From positions 216,631 through 280,630 of the forward strand of contig GG745356.1 in assembly GCA_000151295.1 (NCBI GenBank): DNA of 64,000 bases. The letters are read 5' to 3'. The notes beneath the pieces were generated by a model that had not been told where the DNA came from, did no database searches, and saw only the letters and a program-made list of their open reading frames with translations. Of this stretch, positions 35,010-47,060 are shown piece by piece. Source of the DNA: Allomyces macrogynus ATCC 38327. Its lineage: Eukaryota; Blastocladiomycota; Blastocladiomycetes; Blastocladiales; Blastocladiaceae. The translations under genes and the position numbers were made by a program. Positions within the stretch are counted from its first letter, which is position 1. The number at the start of each line of letters is the position of its first letter.

Positions 35010-36637
35010 ATGGAGCAGTTTTCCACCTCGATCTCCACCGTGTTTGGGGCACACACACACGCAAGAGCAGCAGGAACGATGGACGACCTTCACGACCACG
35101 ACAAGAGCCGGCCCAGCGCGACCATGCCGAGCGCGACAGACTGCCCCGATCAGCAGCACCGAAACCAAGTCGACTCAAGGCATCAACCCATCCGCGTCTG
35201 CTCGCAACATTTTCGCAGTGCACGCGCCAAGTGTGCCCTCGACTGGCGTCATGGCCCCGTCGAGCAACTCGGCCTCGGCTGAGTCCTCGGAAGCCGCGCC
35301 ATCAGGAAACGCATGGGACCCGCGCTCTGACCACGCGTCAGCCGCCGCCGAGGCGATTGACCGCTCTCCGCGCTCGCATTGGATCATGCCGGTCACGATT
35401 GCACTGCCAAACTCGACGAGGCTCTCGCGGCCTGGCGCATGGAACACGCGTGCGCGTTTGTGAGCTCGATCCTTCTGCGAGCTGCCTGTCGCGCGCTGCG
35501 CAAGTATTGGGACCGCAAGCAGACCGCGATTTCAGGCGGCCATCTGAGTGACTCAGCCACACCTGATGCGACCCGGTACTGGCTCGACCGCGCGGTCCAG
35601 GCGCTGCGTGCAGTGGCTGATCGCTACAACCGCGATCCGGCGGTGTACGGTCTGGCTGTGGCGAGCGAGACACTGTTCCGTGTCCTATTTTCCAGTCTCT
35701 CGGCGGATGAGCAGGAAGATCGCGGTGTCGCGGTGCTCGCGTCGATCATGAAAGCGGTGGGAAGTCCATGCTTCACGTGTATTTTGAGACGCTTGGCTTC
35801 GTCGTGTTTTGGGACGACCACACGGCCCTGATCCGTCGTGTCGTGCTGCCGCTCGCCGAGTGCTTTTTTCTGACCAAGACTCTCGACTCGAACGGGCCGC
35901 TGTTTTCGCCGAGAACCATGGCCGATCCCCACACGAGCTCGAATGGCGCGAGGATGAGCATTGCCTTCCCCCTGGCGGGCCCCATCTCGTCGAGACGCAG
36001 ACCGTCGTGTTCACGGTTTTCCTGGAATTCCGGCTCGATTTGGTGCTGCCGAGACGGTGCTGCACCGCGCCGAAGTTCTGGTCATGCCCGTGCTCGTCCA
36101 TGTTCCCGAGCCAGAACCCGTCCTTGGGTCCTCGGCTCCTGTTCATAGCCGCGCGCAGATACCTTCTCCACCCATTCCTTCCTCTGCTCCCGCGACGGAA
36201 ACCGTGTTTGAGCTGGCGACGCGCCGACGGGACCAGCAATCGCGCTCTTGCGCGCCGAGACGGCGCTCGCCATTGTGGACGCTCCCATCTCGGACCCGCT
36301 CCGCGCTCTTCTTGCCGAGCACGCGTCCGACATCAGGGCGACGCTCGACCACCTGAAATTCATGCTCCGCAATCCGCGCTGGCAGGTGCCGTTCCTGCAC
36401 AACATGTACCAGTGGTACCGGCTCGTGCTGGTTGCGCGCATAGCCGGGTTCGCGCTCGTCATGCCGCGTGCTGGCGACGCGTGCGCGGGCCAGTTTGCGT
36501 GCCTCGCTCATGACGACGAGCGCGAGTGTGGGCGCACGGTCGGCGTCGTGCTGTCGCCGAACGTGGTGCGTGCCTCAGACGAGAGGCGCGTGCCGCTGTG
36601 CGCGGGGTATTGCGACCGCGGGGTGCCGGCGCTCTAG
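35010..36637 (+). pseudogene. P3: decayed P-family gene
   Basis: Homologous to P4 and P5 over nearly the whole length, but the reading frame shifts repeatedly. Segments in order and in different frames: MEQFSTSISTVFGAHTH; NPSASARNIFAVHAPS and AWDPRSDHASAAAEAIDRS; a deletion of about 70 codons; LAAWRMEHACAFVSSILLRA; VVLPLAECFFLTKTLDSNG; GFPGIPARFGAAETVLHRAE; and the C-terminal RWQVPFLHNMYQWYRLVLVA. It ends with the conserved Cys/His tail CLAHDDERECG and LCAGYCDRG. At least four frame changes are needed, and the intron region before the C-terminal exon is also deleted. The 3' part (36248-36637) is still open for 129 codons. Its divergent neighbour Hsp A is also a pseudogene. Confidence 0.8.
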
Positions 36638-37617
36638 GGTGATTGTAAATTGGGCGAGGGCGAGAGTTGAGGCGGGCAGGGCGCGTTGATCCTGGACGTG
36701 GTGATTGTTTGTGAGCGGCGTTGTCATTTTTTGATGGGCAGAGATTCATTCTTTGGTTTTGGTGGCAACGGCGCTATCCATTGACAGCGACTCGACAGCA
36801 TCATGAGCATCATGTCGTGTTCAAACACGAGCAGCAATGCTCTTAAACGTTGGTAATCACTTTTCCAGAAATCAAGCCAAGTCTGTCGTGGTCGTCGTGT
36901 TTATCGTCATGCTGATACTTGTGCGCTTGGCATCCCTGCTCTCACTCTTCCTCAGTGACAGCCGAAATTGATGACTAGTAATTTGCACAGCACGACGCTC
37001 CAGGTTCTCCGGACTGCACCATATGCATGAGATGAGACGAGACCAGAACGATCATGTCAAACTGCGCCACTCCATTTCTCCTCTTTGCACCTTCAAAGGT
37101 TTGCCGAGCTCATGCAGCACTTGACGTTACGCGCCAGCAGCGTGGCCATCCACACCCGACCTGCAGCAAAATGATTTCATACTCTCGGCAGCGGCTGGAC
37201 TGTCGCTCGCTCAAGTCTGGCCGCGGACCGTCCTTAACGCCGAATGGCCGTCAAAGGGCCAGGGCGTCGCGAACGCCGTGAGCACCATGACCGCTTCTTT
37301 CACCAACATCGGGGCCGCCAGGGGCTCTCTCGTGATACTTTCTTTGCCAAAATGGTTAACACCCTTTCGTTCGGTTGTCGTTGCGCGCCTGTTCGTCGCG
37401 AGGAGCGTGTCTCAGGAAATAGGCCGTTGTGATGGGACCCGCGGGCGGCTGCACCTACAAAATCCGCGTGCAGCTGTCGGCGATTGCTTTCTCTCCAGGA
37501 CACCGACTGGAAACGCTCGAAATAGACGACATCTCGCACGCGCGCGCATCAATTCCATTCCACCTCTCGCCGCGGCGCTCTCCATAGACCCGATACCACA
37601 ATAGACCGACCAGCAGC
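36638..37617. other. No gene recognised
   Basis: About 1 kb between the P3 pseudogene and the mitochondrial-type gene, with lower GC and only short unconvincing frames. The right end is presumably the promoter of the gene at 37618. Confidence 0.45.
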
Positions 37618-39140
37618 ATGCAGACCACGCTTTCCCGCGCCGCTCGCGCCGCCGCCGCTTCCGCCAGTTCGTCGACCCTCGTGTCACGCTCTTTTCCCTT
37701 GCTCTCGTCGGTACTCGTCGCGAGCGCTGTCGGTACCATGTCGCTGTCGCACCGCACCTCGATTCAAGTGCCCGCGTTTCTGTCGGCGATCAGCACGGCG
37801 TCGTTGTTCACGTCCACGCGCGGCATGAAGCCAGTCGTCGGTGTGGTCACTGCCGCACCGTACCGCTCGTTTTCGCACGTGTCTGGTGCGCTCAAGGAAT
37901 CACCGAGTAAAATGTACGAGGCCGTACGGTCGTCGTTGCCCAGCGGGTCGCGCGTCACGCGGACCGCCAAGGATCAGGCGTGGCGCGACGTCTGGAACCG
38001 CAATTTTCACTCGCGCGCGTTATTGGCGATGCCGTGTGCGAACAAGCTGCCGTTTGTTGGTACGGTTGTTCAGGCTCAATTCTTTGGAGAGACGTGGGAT
38101 TGGGTTCTCAATCACCAACCTCTGCAACCAGATTCGTCGGTCGTCAACGCCGCGCAACCGGCCCTGATGCCGGTGGTCCCGACGTACTTGCTCACCGCCG
38201 GCGCGGGCGCCGACGGACCGCGCGAGTCCACGACCATGATCGGGTCGGGCGCGCGCGATTTTCATTCGGCGCGGCACGTCGAAGGGAACGCGTACATGTC
38301 CATGGACCCCAGCACGACCGTCTTCCAAGCGCGGCTAAACCGCACGCTCGAGCGCGTCGAGACTGGGTCTGCACAACGCGTGGTATCGCGACCGGCCGGC
38401 CAAGACCTGTTCGCGCTCGGCGCGAACCTGCCCGTCGGCGTGTCGTCGGAGAAGCAGTACACAGAATGGCTCGCCAAGTACGTGTTCAACCCGACGGTGC
38501 TTGGGCCGGACACGACCTTTGTGCAAGATGTGACGTACGCGTTTCTACCCCTTGCCTATGAATGGATGCCTTGCGTGTTTGTGATTGTTGGTTGTTGACC
38601 ACGGACTCAAGTGGTTCTCGGTCGTCGTGCAGAGTCCGTGCCTCGACCATGGGCAGTTCCGGGCGCGGCTTTGCCGACGGGATTGTCCGGTTCGACACGC
38701 CCGCATCCATGCCGCACCACCTCGCGCACGGTCTGCGGTTCACGCACGCCGTGATCGAGACCAAGAAAGATCCGCAGCACCTCGTCGCCGCGCAGGTCCA
38801 GGGACTCGCGTACTGGCTATCGGACACGATCATCAACGAAATGCTCGCCATGAACAGTGACGGCGAGGGCGAGCCGTACTCGGCACTCGTCGCGATTGCC
38901 GGGCCGTACGTGACCATGTCGGTGCTCGGGCTCGAGGCGATGCTGCGCGTGCGCGAGGCAAGGGACGCGGGCGAGACGTGCACGCCGCGCGTGCCGCTCT
39001 GGTCGCTGACGGCGCCGGCGTATGGCAAGGTTGTGGACCCGTTCCAGACGACGCTCATGCTCAACCACCTCAACGGGCCCGCGCAGATGGCTGGGCTGTT
39101 GCAGCAGATGCGCAATCGCTCGATTGTGATGCCGAACTAG
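37618..39140 (+). CDS. Probable mitochondrial protein, unknown function
   Basis: Not recognised. Two exons, 37618-38534 and 38633-39140, join in phase with a 98-nt intron (GTACGC to CGTGCAG), giving 474 residues. The N-terminus (MQTTLSRAARAAAASASSST) is rich in Arg, Ser and Ala without acids, typical of a mitochondrial presequence. A moderately conserved-looking central part follows, including LPFVGTVVQAQFFGETWDWV and NAYMSMDPSTTVFQARLNRT. The C-terminal exon holds helical, hydrophobic segments (AQVQGLAYWLSDTIINEMLA, then ALVAIAGPYVTMSVLGLEAM). It sits inside the Hsp70/P array but shares no similarity with it, so it is probably a bystander. Confidence 0.75.
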
Positions 39141-39516
39141 GACACGTTGACGAGGTGAGGGCAGGGGGGGACTGGACTTGCGACTCGTAGCATCCCAGCA
39201 CGCAGGCGTGTTGGGTCAGGGTTGCTTCTTCCAAATTGCATAAATGGACATAGTAGCTTTACTTGTTTGCGTTGGAAGCAAGTCACGACCAAACGAGTTA
39301 CTGCCGATTCGCCATTCCACATCAACGAAGCCAGGCGTCGCATCAACAGAACCAATCATGACATTATGTTGAAGTACAAGCGTCAAAACAATGTGAACAC
39401 CTCACTCCATCCCGGCCCATCCATTCTGCTGGACCACATACCTGCTCAAATCCAACAGCCAGCGTTCCAATCTGGACCCAACGGCCTTCACCCATACCGA
39501 ACCCCTCGCGCACGCC

Positions 39517-41545
39517 CTAGTCGTAGAAATCGACCGTCATATCGACCACCGCGCCCGTGCGCTCATTCGCCACCTCGAGCACGAGGCCCGTATGCTGGAC
39601 GCGCACCGTCGCACGCAGCGAGTCTTTGGCCAAGAAGTGCGTGGCCGGCGTCACCCTGATGGTGACTTTCCCGACCTCGTTACACCCGACCGTATCCGTG
39701 TAGACGGGATCCTCGAGGTGCGAGACGACCACTTTGAACAGGGCGCGCGTCTGCGTGCAGTCGGAAGGCAGGTACGACTTGGTGATCACTTGCCCGGGAA
39801 GCAACGCGTCGCCCTTGTGGATAATGGCGTCAAACCCGTTGTTCACGCGCGTGATCCCGTCGTCGCTCATGGAGAGCCGGTCGGCGAGCCGGTCGCGCGG
39901 GCCGTGCACCGACGGCTGGTAGAGCATGCGCGTCTGGATGCCGTAGGTGAGCCGCGCGACTTGCGTGTGGATCAGCTCGGGGCGGCACCCTTGAGGAGCG
40001 AAAGGGGCACGGTCAGTGTGCGTCCAACAGTGCGGCCAATCTGAATGACGTACCAAAAATGGGCGCTCCGAGCAAAATGGCCGCGGGCCCATGCACCGAC
40101 GCGACAATCTTGGCTGGGTCAATCGGAAGCCGGTCACGCAACGCGCTGATCAAGTACTTGGACTGCGAGAACCCGCCCACACACAACACATGCGCGACCG
40201 CAATCCCCTTGGCCTTGAGCCGGTCGAGCATCGTCGTCACGAGCCCGACAATCTGATCGACAATCGGCTTGTAGAGCGACTCCATGAGCGCCGTCGTCAT
40301 GCACACCTCGCCCTCGTCGACATCCACCTCGTGCGACAGGACATCGACAGCGTCATGCGGCGACACCATGCGATGTGGAATCGGCACACGGCCGTAGTAC
40401 CGCTTCTCGCCCATGAACGAAGTCTTGCAGACCTCCCAGTCGCGCAAAATCTGCAGCCTGACCTTGGGGTGCTCGGCCACGACCTGGTCGTAGATCGTAG
40501 GACCGACGGCGCGTCGGAACATGGCAAGAAACTGGTCGTCGAGCATGGTCGAGCCGCACGACGCGCCGAGACCCGGCACGAGTTCGTCGAACCCGTTGCC
40601 GCCCATGCGCATCGCCGTCAGGTCGACCGTGCCGCCGCCTAGGGATTAAGACACGCGTTAGCAAGCCTATCCACCCACCCACGACGTGCCGAAGGCGAGG
40701 GAAAGTGCGAGCGCACCCATGTCGACCATCAGGATTGGGTCGTTGCGCTGAACACGAATGCGCGAGTCGGACGAAATCGCTTCGGATAGCAAACCCGCCA
40801 TTGGCTCCGAGCAGAACACGACGCGCTCCGAGTTGGGTGACGAGATCAGACCGGCCTTGAGTATGGCATAAGACATTTTCTGCTTGGCGGCGTCGCTCCA
40901 CATGGCCGGGATCGTCAGGCACCAGCGCACATGATAGGGGTTGAGCTCACTGGCGGAGAAGATGGAGAGTAAGCTGCTGGTCGAGAAATTGAGCACGAGG
41001 AAAGAGAGAAAGACGACTTACGCGGCCGAGTCTGCGTGCTTGATGAACTTGTCGAGAAACTCGACGAGCGCGCGCAAATAGTCGGCAATCACGTCGACGG
41101 CATCCTTGCCGAGCGCCTTGAGCCGCTCCATGGCCGGGTCATGGTGCGCGAGCTTGGTGTCGAGCAGCAGCTTGAAGCGGTCAATGTATATGTACTGCGC
41201 TTGGCGGGTCGGATCCATGCCGAGATAGTGCTCCCACGCCTCGTTCCCCCACGCGAAGACCGTGCCACTCGCGTCGTAGAGCAGCGCCGTGCGCGTCTTG
41301 GGGTACGGCACGCGGCCGCCGGGCCACGACGTGTTGTACTTGATGTAGTGGGCCAGGTGCAGGCGCGGAACCGCGGCCAAGTCGATCACGCCGGGCGTGT
41401 TGTTGAGGGCGGCGACAAATTCGTGAATCGCGAAGGCGAACCCCGAGAAACTCGTGCCGAAATCAACCGCGATCTGCCACTTGAGCGGGTAGACGGGCGC
41501 AAACAGGTCATTGGGCGCAGGAACTTGCGACTGATGCTGGCCCAT
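39517..41545 (-). CDS. Hsp B: HSPA12-type Hsp70-like ATPase
   Basis: Actin/Hsp70-fold ATPase, presumably cytosolic (no signal peptide, no C-terminal EEVD or HDEL). Four exons join in phase: 41545-41022, 40949-40717, 40638-40054 and 39989-39517, giving 604 residues. Motifs: phosphate-1 IAVDFGTSFSGFA at residues 25-37; WCLTIPAMWSDAAKQKM near 185; phosphate-2 DMGGGTVDLT at 251-260; GLGASCGSTMLDDQFLAMF; and the adenosine-binding segment HVLCVGGFSQSKYL near 400. The C-terminal 155 residues (exon 4) form a beta-rich domain unlike the canonical Hsp70 substrate-binding domain, ending VDMTVDFYD. The motif set fits the HSPA12 branch rather than classical Hsp70. The gene is divergent from P4 (274 nt apart) and both are intact, making this the reference cassette. 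The ligand is unknown. Confidence 0.9.
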
Positions 41546-41710
41546 CTTGACAAGAGTGGTGGTCGTCGTCGTTGGTCGGGTGGACAATGCTTTGAGCACG
41601 ACACGGGCACGCGTCGTGTGTTGATGAAGGGAGAGCGAGCGCACGGTTGACGGCAGACGAGGTCGTCCGGCTCGACGACAACGGTTTGGAGCGTCGTCGC
41701 CACCTTCTCC

Positions 41711-41726
41711 ACCGAGTGACGCATCG
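41711..41726. promoter_or_regulatory. Shared 16-nt motif in a divergent promoter
   Basis: Second identical copy of ACCGAGTGACGCATCG, here between the Hsp B and P4 start codons. See 34799-34814. In both cassettes it lies on the same side relative to the Hsp gene (166 nt upstream of Hsp B, 188 nt upstream of Hsp A). Confidence 0.35.
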
Positions 41727-41819
41727 GCGCCGACCCAAGGCACGCCGTGGTCGCGCTCGCGTGTCGCGACAAAGCGGCGCAGCAAGGAAGCAAGGGGCGG
41801 CAGCCATCTCAGACATGAC

Positions 41820-44239
41820 ATGACGAGCGGCCGCGGCGCACGGCCCATGCTCGTCGGCCACACGCGCGGTATCGCCGGTGCTCAACTGATGGGCCGTCGG
41901 CCGCATACCGTGTTGGCAGCGGGGCTGTGCTGCCCTGAGCACTCCGTCCTGCCAGCACCGTCTGTGAACACGAATTGGCTCGGCCTCGCCCTCTCGACCG
42001 TGCTTGGGACGCCCGTGCACGACCAGCAAGCGCAGAAAGCAGGAACGGGGCACGACCAACACGACGGCCACGACAGCACCACCATGGGCACGCTCAACGC
42101 AACCACGGCCATGCTGAGCTCGCGCACCAGCCATACCGCCACGGGCACCGAAGACGATTCGATCCACGGCGCTGATACTTTTGCATCTGGTCGCAACATC
42201 CTCGTAGCGCACGGCACACCAGAATCGCCGGCGGCAGCTCGTGCCGCAGCCGACGCGCCTGCAAGTGACTCGACCAGCTCCACCACGACGGTGCCTGCGG
42301 CCCACGTATGGAATCCGCACTTTGACCGCACGTCCGCCGACGCCGAGATCATTGACCGCGCTCTCACGACGGCGAGCAACGCGCTCAAGGCCCTCATTTC
42401 CAAGCTGCTCGGGCAAGAATGGAACCAGGACGCGCGCAAGTCGCTTGTCGCTCGCACCAAGAAGCTGACGCGCTCGGACCTGGAAACTACGCTTGCATCG
42501 GCTCATGGTGAGGAGCGCGTCGACGTGGATCTCGTCGTATGGCGCATGGAACATGCTCGTGCGGCGATTGCTGCAAAAGCGATCCGTGCCGGGTGCCGCA
42601 TTCTGTGCAAGCATTGGGACCGCCAGCTGACTGTGTTATCTGGCACCTCTGCCGAATTCGAAGCGGCGCGGCGACATTGGCTCGATTCCGCTGTGCGGGC
42701 CCTGCGTGACGTGGCCGGTCACTACGACGAGGATCCGGTCGTGCACAAGCAGGCGGTCAAGACCGAGGACCCGTTTCGCATCTTGTTTTCTGCCCTCGCT
42801 CCGGACGAGACGCGCAGCCGCGGTGTCGAGGCGCTTGCGTCGACTGTGGAGGCTGTGACGACGCACTTGGCCGATGTGTTCTCCAAAACATTCTTGCTGT
42901 CCATTTCGTGGGCTGACTTCACGGTCCTGACTCGCCGTGTCGCGCTGCCACTCGTCGAGTGTTTTCTTTTAACCAAGTCGCTCGACCCAGACTGGGAAAT
43001 CGAGTTTGTGCCGCCTGGAACGCCGTTTTCGGCTCGGATCATGGTCGACCCACCGCTTGAAGTGGACTTGCATGTGGACGAGCAGTCTCTGCCAACTCGC
43101 AGGCACGACGACGCCGAGACCAAGACTGTCGTGCTCACCACGTTCCCGGGCATCCCGGTTCGGTTCGGTATCGCTGATACGGTGCTGCACCGTGCTGAGG
43201 TGCTGGTCGTGTCGGTGCCCGCTCGTGCTTCGCAGATTGAGCGGGCCTCGGCCGAGATTGAAAATGAAGCAGCGTTGCTCCGTGTTTCTATTGATCGTGT
43301 GCTCGAACGTCCTGCCGTTGATGCTCGCGCTCGAACCTCCACTCGACCCGTGCCTTCTCTCGCTCCTGCCGCGGAGCCCGCACTTGATTTTGGCCCGCCG
43401 ACTGTACGATCAGTGCTCGCGCCCATTTCTCCGGCCTCCGTGCAGAGACCTCCACTGGTGCCACGCATGGTGGCAGCGTCGACCCAAACGGACACGGCCA
43501 GATCACGTCCGGATTCGTGGATTGGTCCGTTTTTTGTCTATCTCTCGCGATCTGCATACAGAAGTCTTTTCCGCTCACACACACACAACTGTTCTCGATC
43601 ATAGCCTCATGCGCGGCCGACATGTCAGCGCTCGCCGCCGACCTCTACCAGCTTGTGACCGAACCCATCCAGCTCAACTGTCCCCGGGACCAAATCGGCG
43701 CCACGGGTCTGCAAAACCCGCGCATCCACCTGGTCTCCGGCACGATCACCCGCTTCCTGACCCTATTCTATCGCACTCTCACGAGCCCGCACGCCAACCT
43801 GCGCCACGAGCTTGCCACAACCGAGTGCCGGATCGCTCAGCTGCGCGCCGAGATCGCGCCTGCCGTGACCGCCGGTCGCGTCTCGGCTCACGTCCGTGCC
43901 ATCCTTGCTGACCACGAGCATGACGTTCTGTCGACGCTCGATTTCCCGCACGTCCCGCCAGCCGGACCGCGGTGGACCGTGCCGTTCCTGCACAACATGT
44001 ACCAATGGTTCCGGATCGTGCTGACAGCGCGGGTGGCGGGGTACGTTCTGGTCATGCCACGGCCGGGCGGCGCGAATCTGGGCCAGATCGAGTGCGTGGT
44101 GCACAACGAAGCGTGGGAATGTGGGCGGAAGGTCGGGATCGCGTTGTTCCCGAACGTGGTGCGCGCGGCGGACGGGCGGCGGGTTGCGGAGGTGCCGTCG
44201 TGTGCGGGGTTTTGTAACCGCGCGGTCTTGGAACGCTAG
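41820..44239 (+). CDS. P4: intact P-family partner protein
   Basis: Unrecognised family, and the best intact member. Two exons, 41820-43524 and 43605-44239, with an 80-nt intron (GTCCGT to ATCATAG) encode up to 779 residues. Order: a variable N-terminus with LALSTVLGTPVH; a helical region (IIDRALTTASNALKALISKL, then VVWRMEHARAAIAAKAIRAG); the hallmark VVLTTFPGIPVRFGIADTVL followed by HRAEVLVVSV; a Pro-rich linker with STQTD; and the exon-2 domain. The latter contains ADLYQLV, RWTVPFLHNMYQWFRIVLTA, GYVLVMPRPGG and conserved Cys/His (CVVHNEAWECG, then SCAGFCNRA). No transmembrane segment or known catalytic motif is seen. The start is uncertain because other P genes begin just before the STVFG-like motif; in-frame ATGs occur at 41820, 41847 and 41889. 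It is paired divergently with Hsp B. Confidence 0.8.
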
Positions 44240-44603
44240 GAGGGTGTGCCGCGTCGGTTTGGTTGACACCAGGAGGGAGAGCGTTGTCGCGCGAAAACAT
44301 TGCTGAGCGATAGTCTTGTCTTGGTGAGATTTGATGATGAGCATGAACCCGCGCGTTTGTTTTTTGTCGTGCTGGCTGGCATGAAGGTTGTTCTGGTACC
44401 AGCGGCTGTTTCCAGGCCATTCAAACCTTGAGCGTCGGTTCGATCTGCCCCGCGATACATACCAGCGGCGGGGGTATGATGGACATGTATCGTGTCGGCG
44501 TTCAGAATGTGCTGGTCCCATTTGAACAGGGCCGCCAAGAAGGCAAAGATCGCGGGGCTCGGCCAGGCGCGGCAGCGTCAGCCCGGGCTCGCTAGCGGGG
44601 CCG

Positions 44604-46498
44604 GACTGGCCCGTTGTTGACGATCTGTCCGGCGTTGACGGCGGAAGCACCATGGCGCTTTTGCTCGTCGCACTTGTCCTGGTGCGCGAGCGGCTCGGTT
44701 CGGTCTCATGGTCGGCTTGCCGTGAGCCGTCATGTCTTGGATCAGCATCCGCGGTCCACGCCGTGGCCGGCTCCACTGCGCGGACACCCCCGCAACGCAC
44801 CTTCGCCGATGCGCTGCACGGTGGACAAGTTCTGGACGTGCGACGCCGTGCCGCTGACGAGGTGTGGGCCTTCGCGCAGGGCCCGCACGACGTCGGGGAC
44901 AGCGTCGACCATGACGGCCGCGTCGCTTCTCCTCTCCATTCGGCAAGCATCACGCACCCGCAACCTCCATCAAGAAAACCGCAAGCACCACCGTCAAAAT
45001 GGGCCAGAATCAGTCGCAAGTGCCGGCGCCCGACGACTTGCTCGCGGCCGTGCACCCGCTCAAATGGCAGATCGCGGTCGATTTCGGCACCAGCTACAGC
45101 GGGTTCGCCGTCGCGATCAAGGATTTTGTCGGCACGCTCAACCAGGACGCCGGCGCGGCCGACCTGTCGTCGGTTCCGCACCTGCCGCTCGCCAACTACA
45201 TCAAGTACAACACTTCGTGGCCAGGCGGCCGCGTCCCGTATCCCAAGACGCGCACGACGCTGCTCTACGATGCCAAGGGCGAGGTCGTCGCGTGGGGCAA
45301 TGAGGCGTGGGAGCGGTACCTGAGCATGGAGTCCGACGATCAGGCCGAGCATATATACATTGACCGGTTCAAGCTGCTGCTCGATGCCAAGCTCAACCAC
45401 CGCGACGCGGCCATGGATCGGCTCAAGAAGCTCGGCAAGGACCCAGTCGACATGATTGCCGACTACTTGCGCAAGCTCGTTGCGTTTTTGGCCAAGTTCA
45501 TCAAGCACAGCGACTCGACCATGTGCGTCAACGTCTTGGTTTGAATCCTTGCCTTTTTTCAAAGACTGACGCTGATGCTCCCGCTTCTCCACCATCAGCG
45601 ACTTCAACCCGCTCCACGTGCGCTGGTGCCTGACGATCCCGGCCATGTGGAGCGACGCCGCCAAGCAGAAAATGTATCGCGCCATGTTCAAGGCCGACCT
45701 GATCCCGTCGCTGACCTCGGAGCGCGTCATTTTCTGCTCGGAGCCCATGGCGGGCCTGCTCTCCGAGGCGATCTCGTCGGACGCGCGCACCAATATTCAT
45801 CGCAACGACCCGATTCTGATGGTCGACATGGGTACGCAGGCACTTGACCAAGTCTTCAGCGCGCGGTAGGTGGGTGAACAAGCTTGCCGACGCGTGTCGT
45901 AATCCCTAGGCGGCGGCACGGTCGACTTGACGGCGATGCGCATGGGCAGCAACGGGTTCGATGAGCTCGTGCCGGGTCTCGGCGCGTCGTGTGGCTCCAC
46001 CATGCTCGACGACCAGTTCCTCGCCATGTTCCGGCGTGCTGTCGGCCCCAAGATCTACGACCAAGTCGTGGCCGAGCACCCCAAGGTCAAGCTGCAGATT
46101 TTGCGCGACTGGGAAACGTGCAAGACCACGTTCCACGGCGAGAAGCGGTTCCACGGCCGTGTCGCGATCCCGCGTGCCATGGCGCGGCTGCTCGATGCGC
46201 ACGAGTCGGACTCGTCGTCGTCCGACGTGGAAGTGGAGCTCGACGACAACGAGCTGTGCATGACGACGGCGCTCATCGAGTCGCTCTACCAGCCGATTGT
46301 CGACCAGATTGTTGCGCTTGTGACCAAGATGCTCGACCAGTGCAAGGCCAAGGGGATCACGGTCGCGCACGTGCTCTGTGTCGGCGGGTTCTCGCAGTCC
46401 AAGTACCTGATTGACGTGCTGCGCGACCGGCTGCCCATCAATCCGCGCAAGATTGTCGCGTCGGCGCACGCGCCCGCTGCCGTGTTGCTTGGTGCGCC
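44604..46498 (+). repeat. Inverted repeat arm 1 (about 1.9 kb)
   Basis: Nearly identical to the reverse complement of 56791-58687. The arm covers about 390 nt upstream of Hsp C, exons 1-3 and introns 1-2. In the first 100 nt I find about three mismatches. After that, translations in several frames are identical between arms over long stretches, including the introns. Similarity falls sharply near the end of exon 3. Confidence 0.9.
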
Positions 46499-47060
46499 CA
46501 TTTTCGGTCCGGATTATGACGTTATCTTCGCATCGCATTGCTGTCAATTTCGACTGACCTGACCGCGCGGTGTTTTCGTTTATGTAGCATGCCGGCCCGA
46601 GCTGATTCTCAAGCAGATTGCGCGGCTCACGTACGGCATCGCGACCAACCTGTGCTATTCGCCGTCACTCCATGGTCCGCGCGACAAACTCGGTGACCGC
46701 GTCTTTGAGGACGAGGATGGGGTCCTGCTCCTCGCGCACGGGTTTGACGCAGTCATTCGCAAGGGCGATGCTCTTTTACCCGGCAACGTCATCGAGCGTT
46801 CATACATGCCGCTGGATTGCCAGGTGAAAGGGGTCGACTTTCGCGTGTTCGTGTCGCACCTTGAGGATCCCGTCTTCACGGATACGGTTGGGTGCGACGA
46901 GGTCGGCAAAGTCGAGATCAAAGTGACGCCGTGCAGGCACTCCTGGAACAAGGATTCGCTGTGCGCGTCAGTGCGCGTGTTGCACACGGGCCTCGTGCTT
47001 GAGGTCACGAATGAGCGTACGGGCGCCAAGGTCGACATGACGCTCGACTTTTTTGATTAG
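44999..47060 (+). CDS. Hsp C: HSPA12-type Hsp70-like ATPase
   Basis: Four exons: 44999-45522, 45599-45831, 45910-46506 and 46588-47060. They have the same sizes and phases as Hsp B except that exon 3 is 12 nt longer, giving 608 residues. ATPase motifs are intact: IAVDFGTSYSGFAVAIKDF, DMGGGTVDLTAMRMG, GLGASCGSTMLDDQFLAMF and VLCVGGFSQSKYLIDVL. Exons 1-3 and introns 1-2 are practically identical to Hsp E, but exon 4 is clearly different (GIATNLCYSPSLHGPRDKLG here against GISTAMPYKPSLHGPRDSLK there). Unlike the other copies it has no divergent P partner. Its promoter segment was duplicated with it, and it stands tandemly 759 nt after the end of P4. The 3' flank shares a short conserved stretch (around CGAAATATCTGTATATT) with that of Hsp E. 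Confidence 0.9.

Noticed and set aside
43763..45793. 676-codon minus-strand frame, repeated as 57497-58795 plus
   Set aside because: It is the antisense of Hsp C and Hsp E exons and introns. It appears twice only because the inverted repeat is duplicated.
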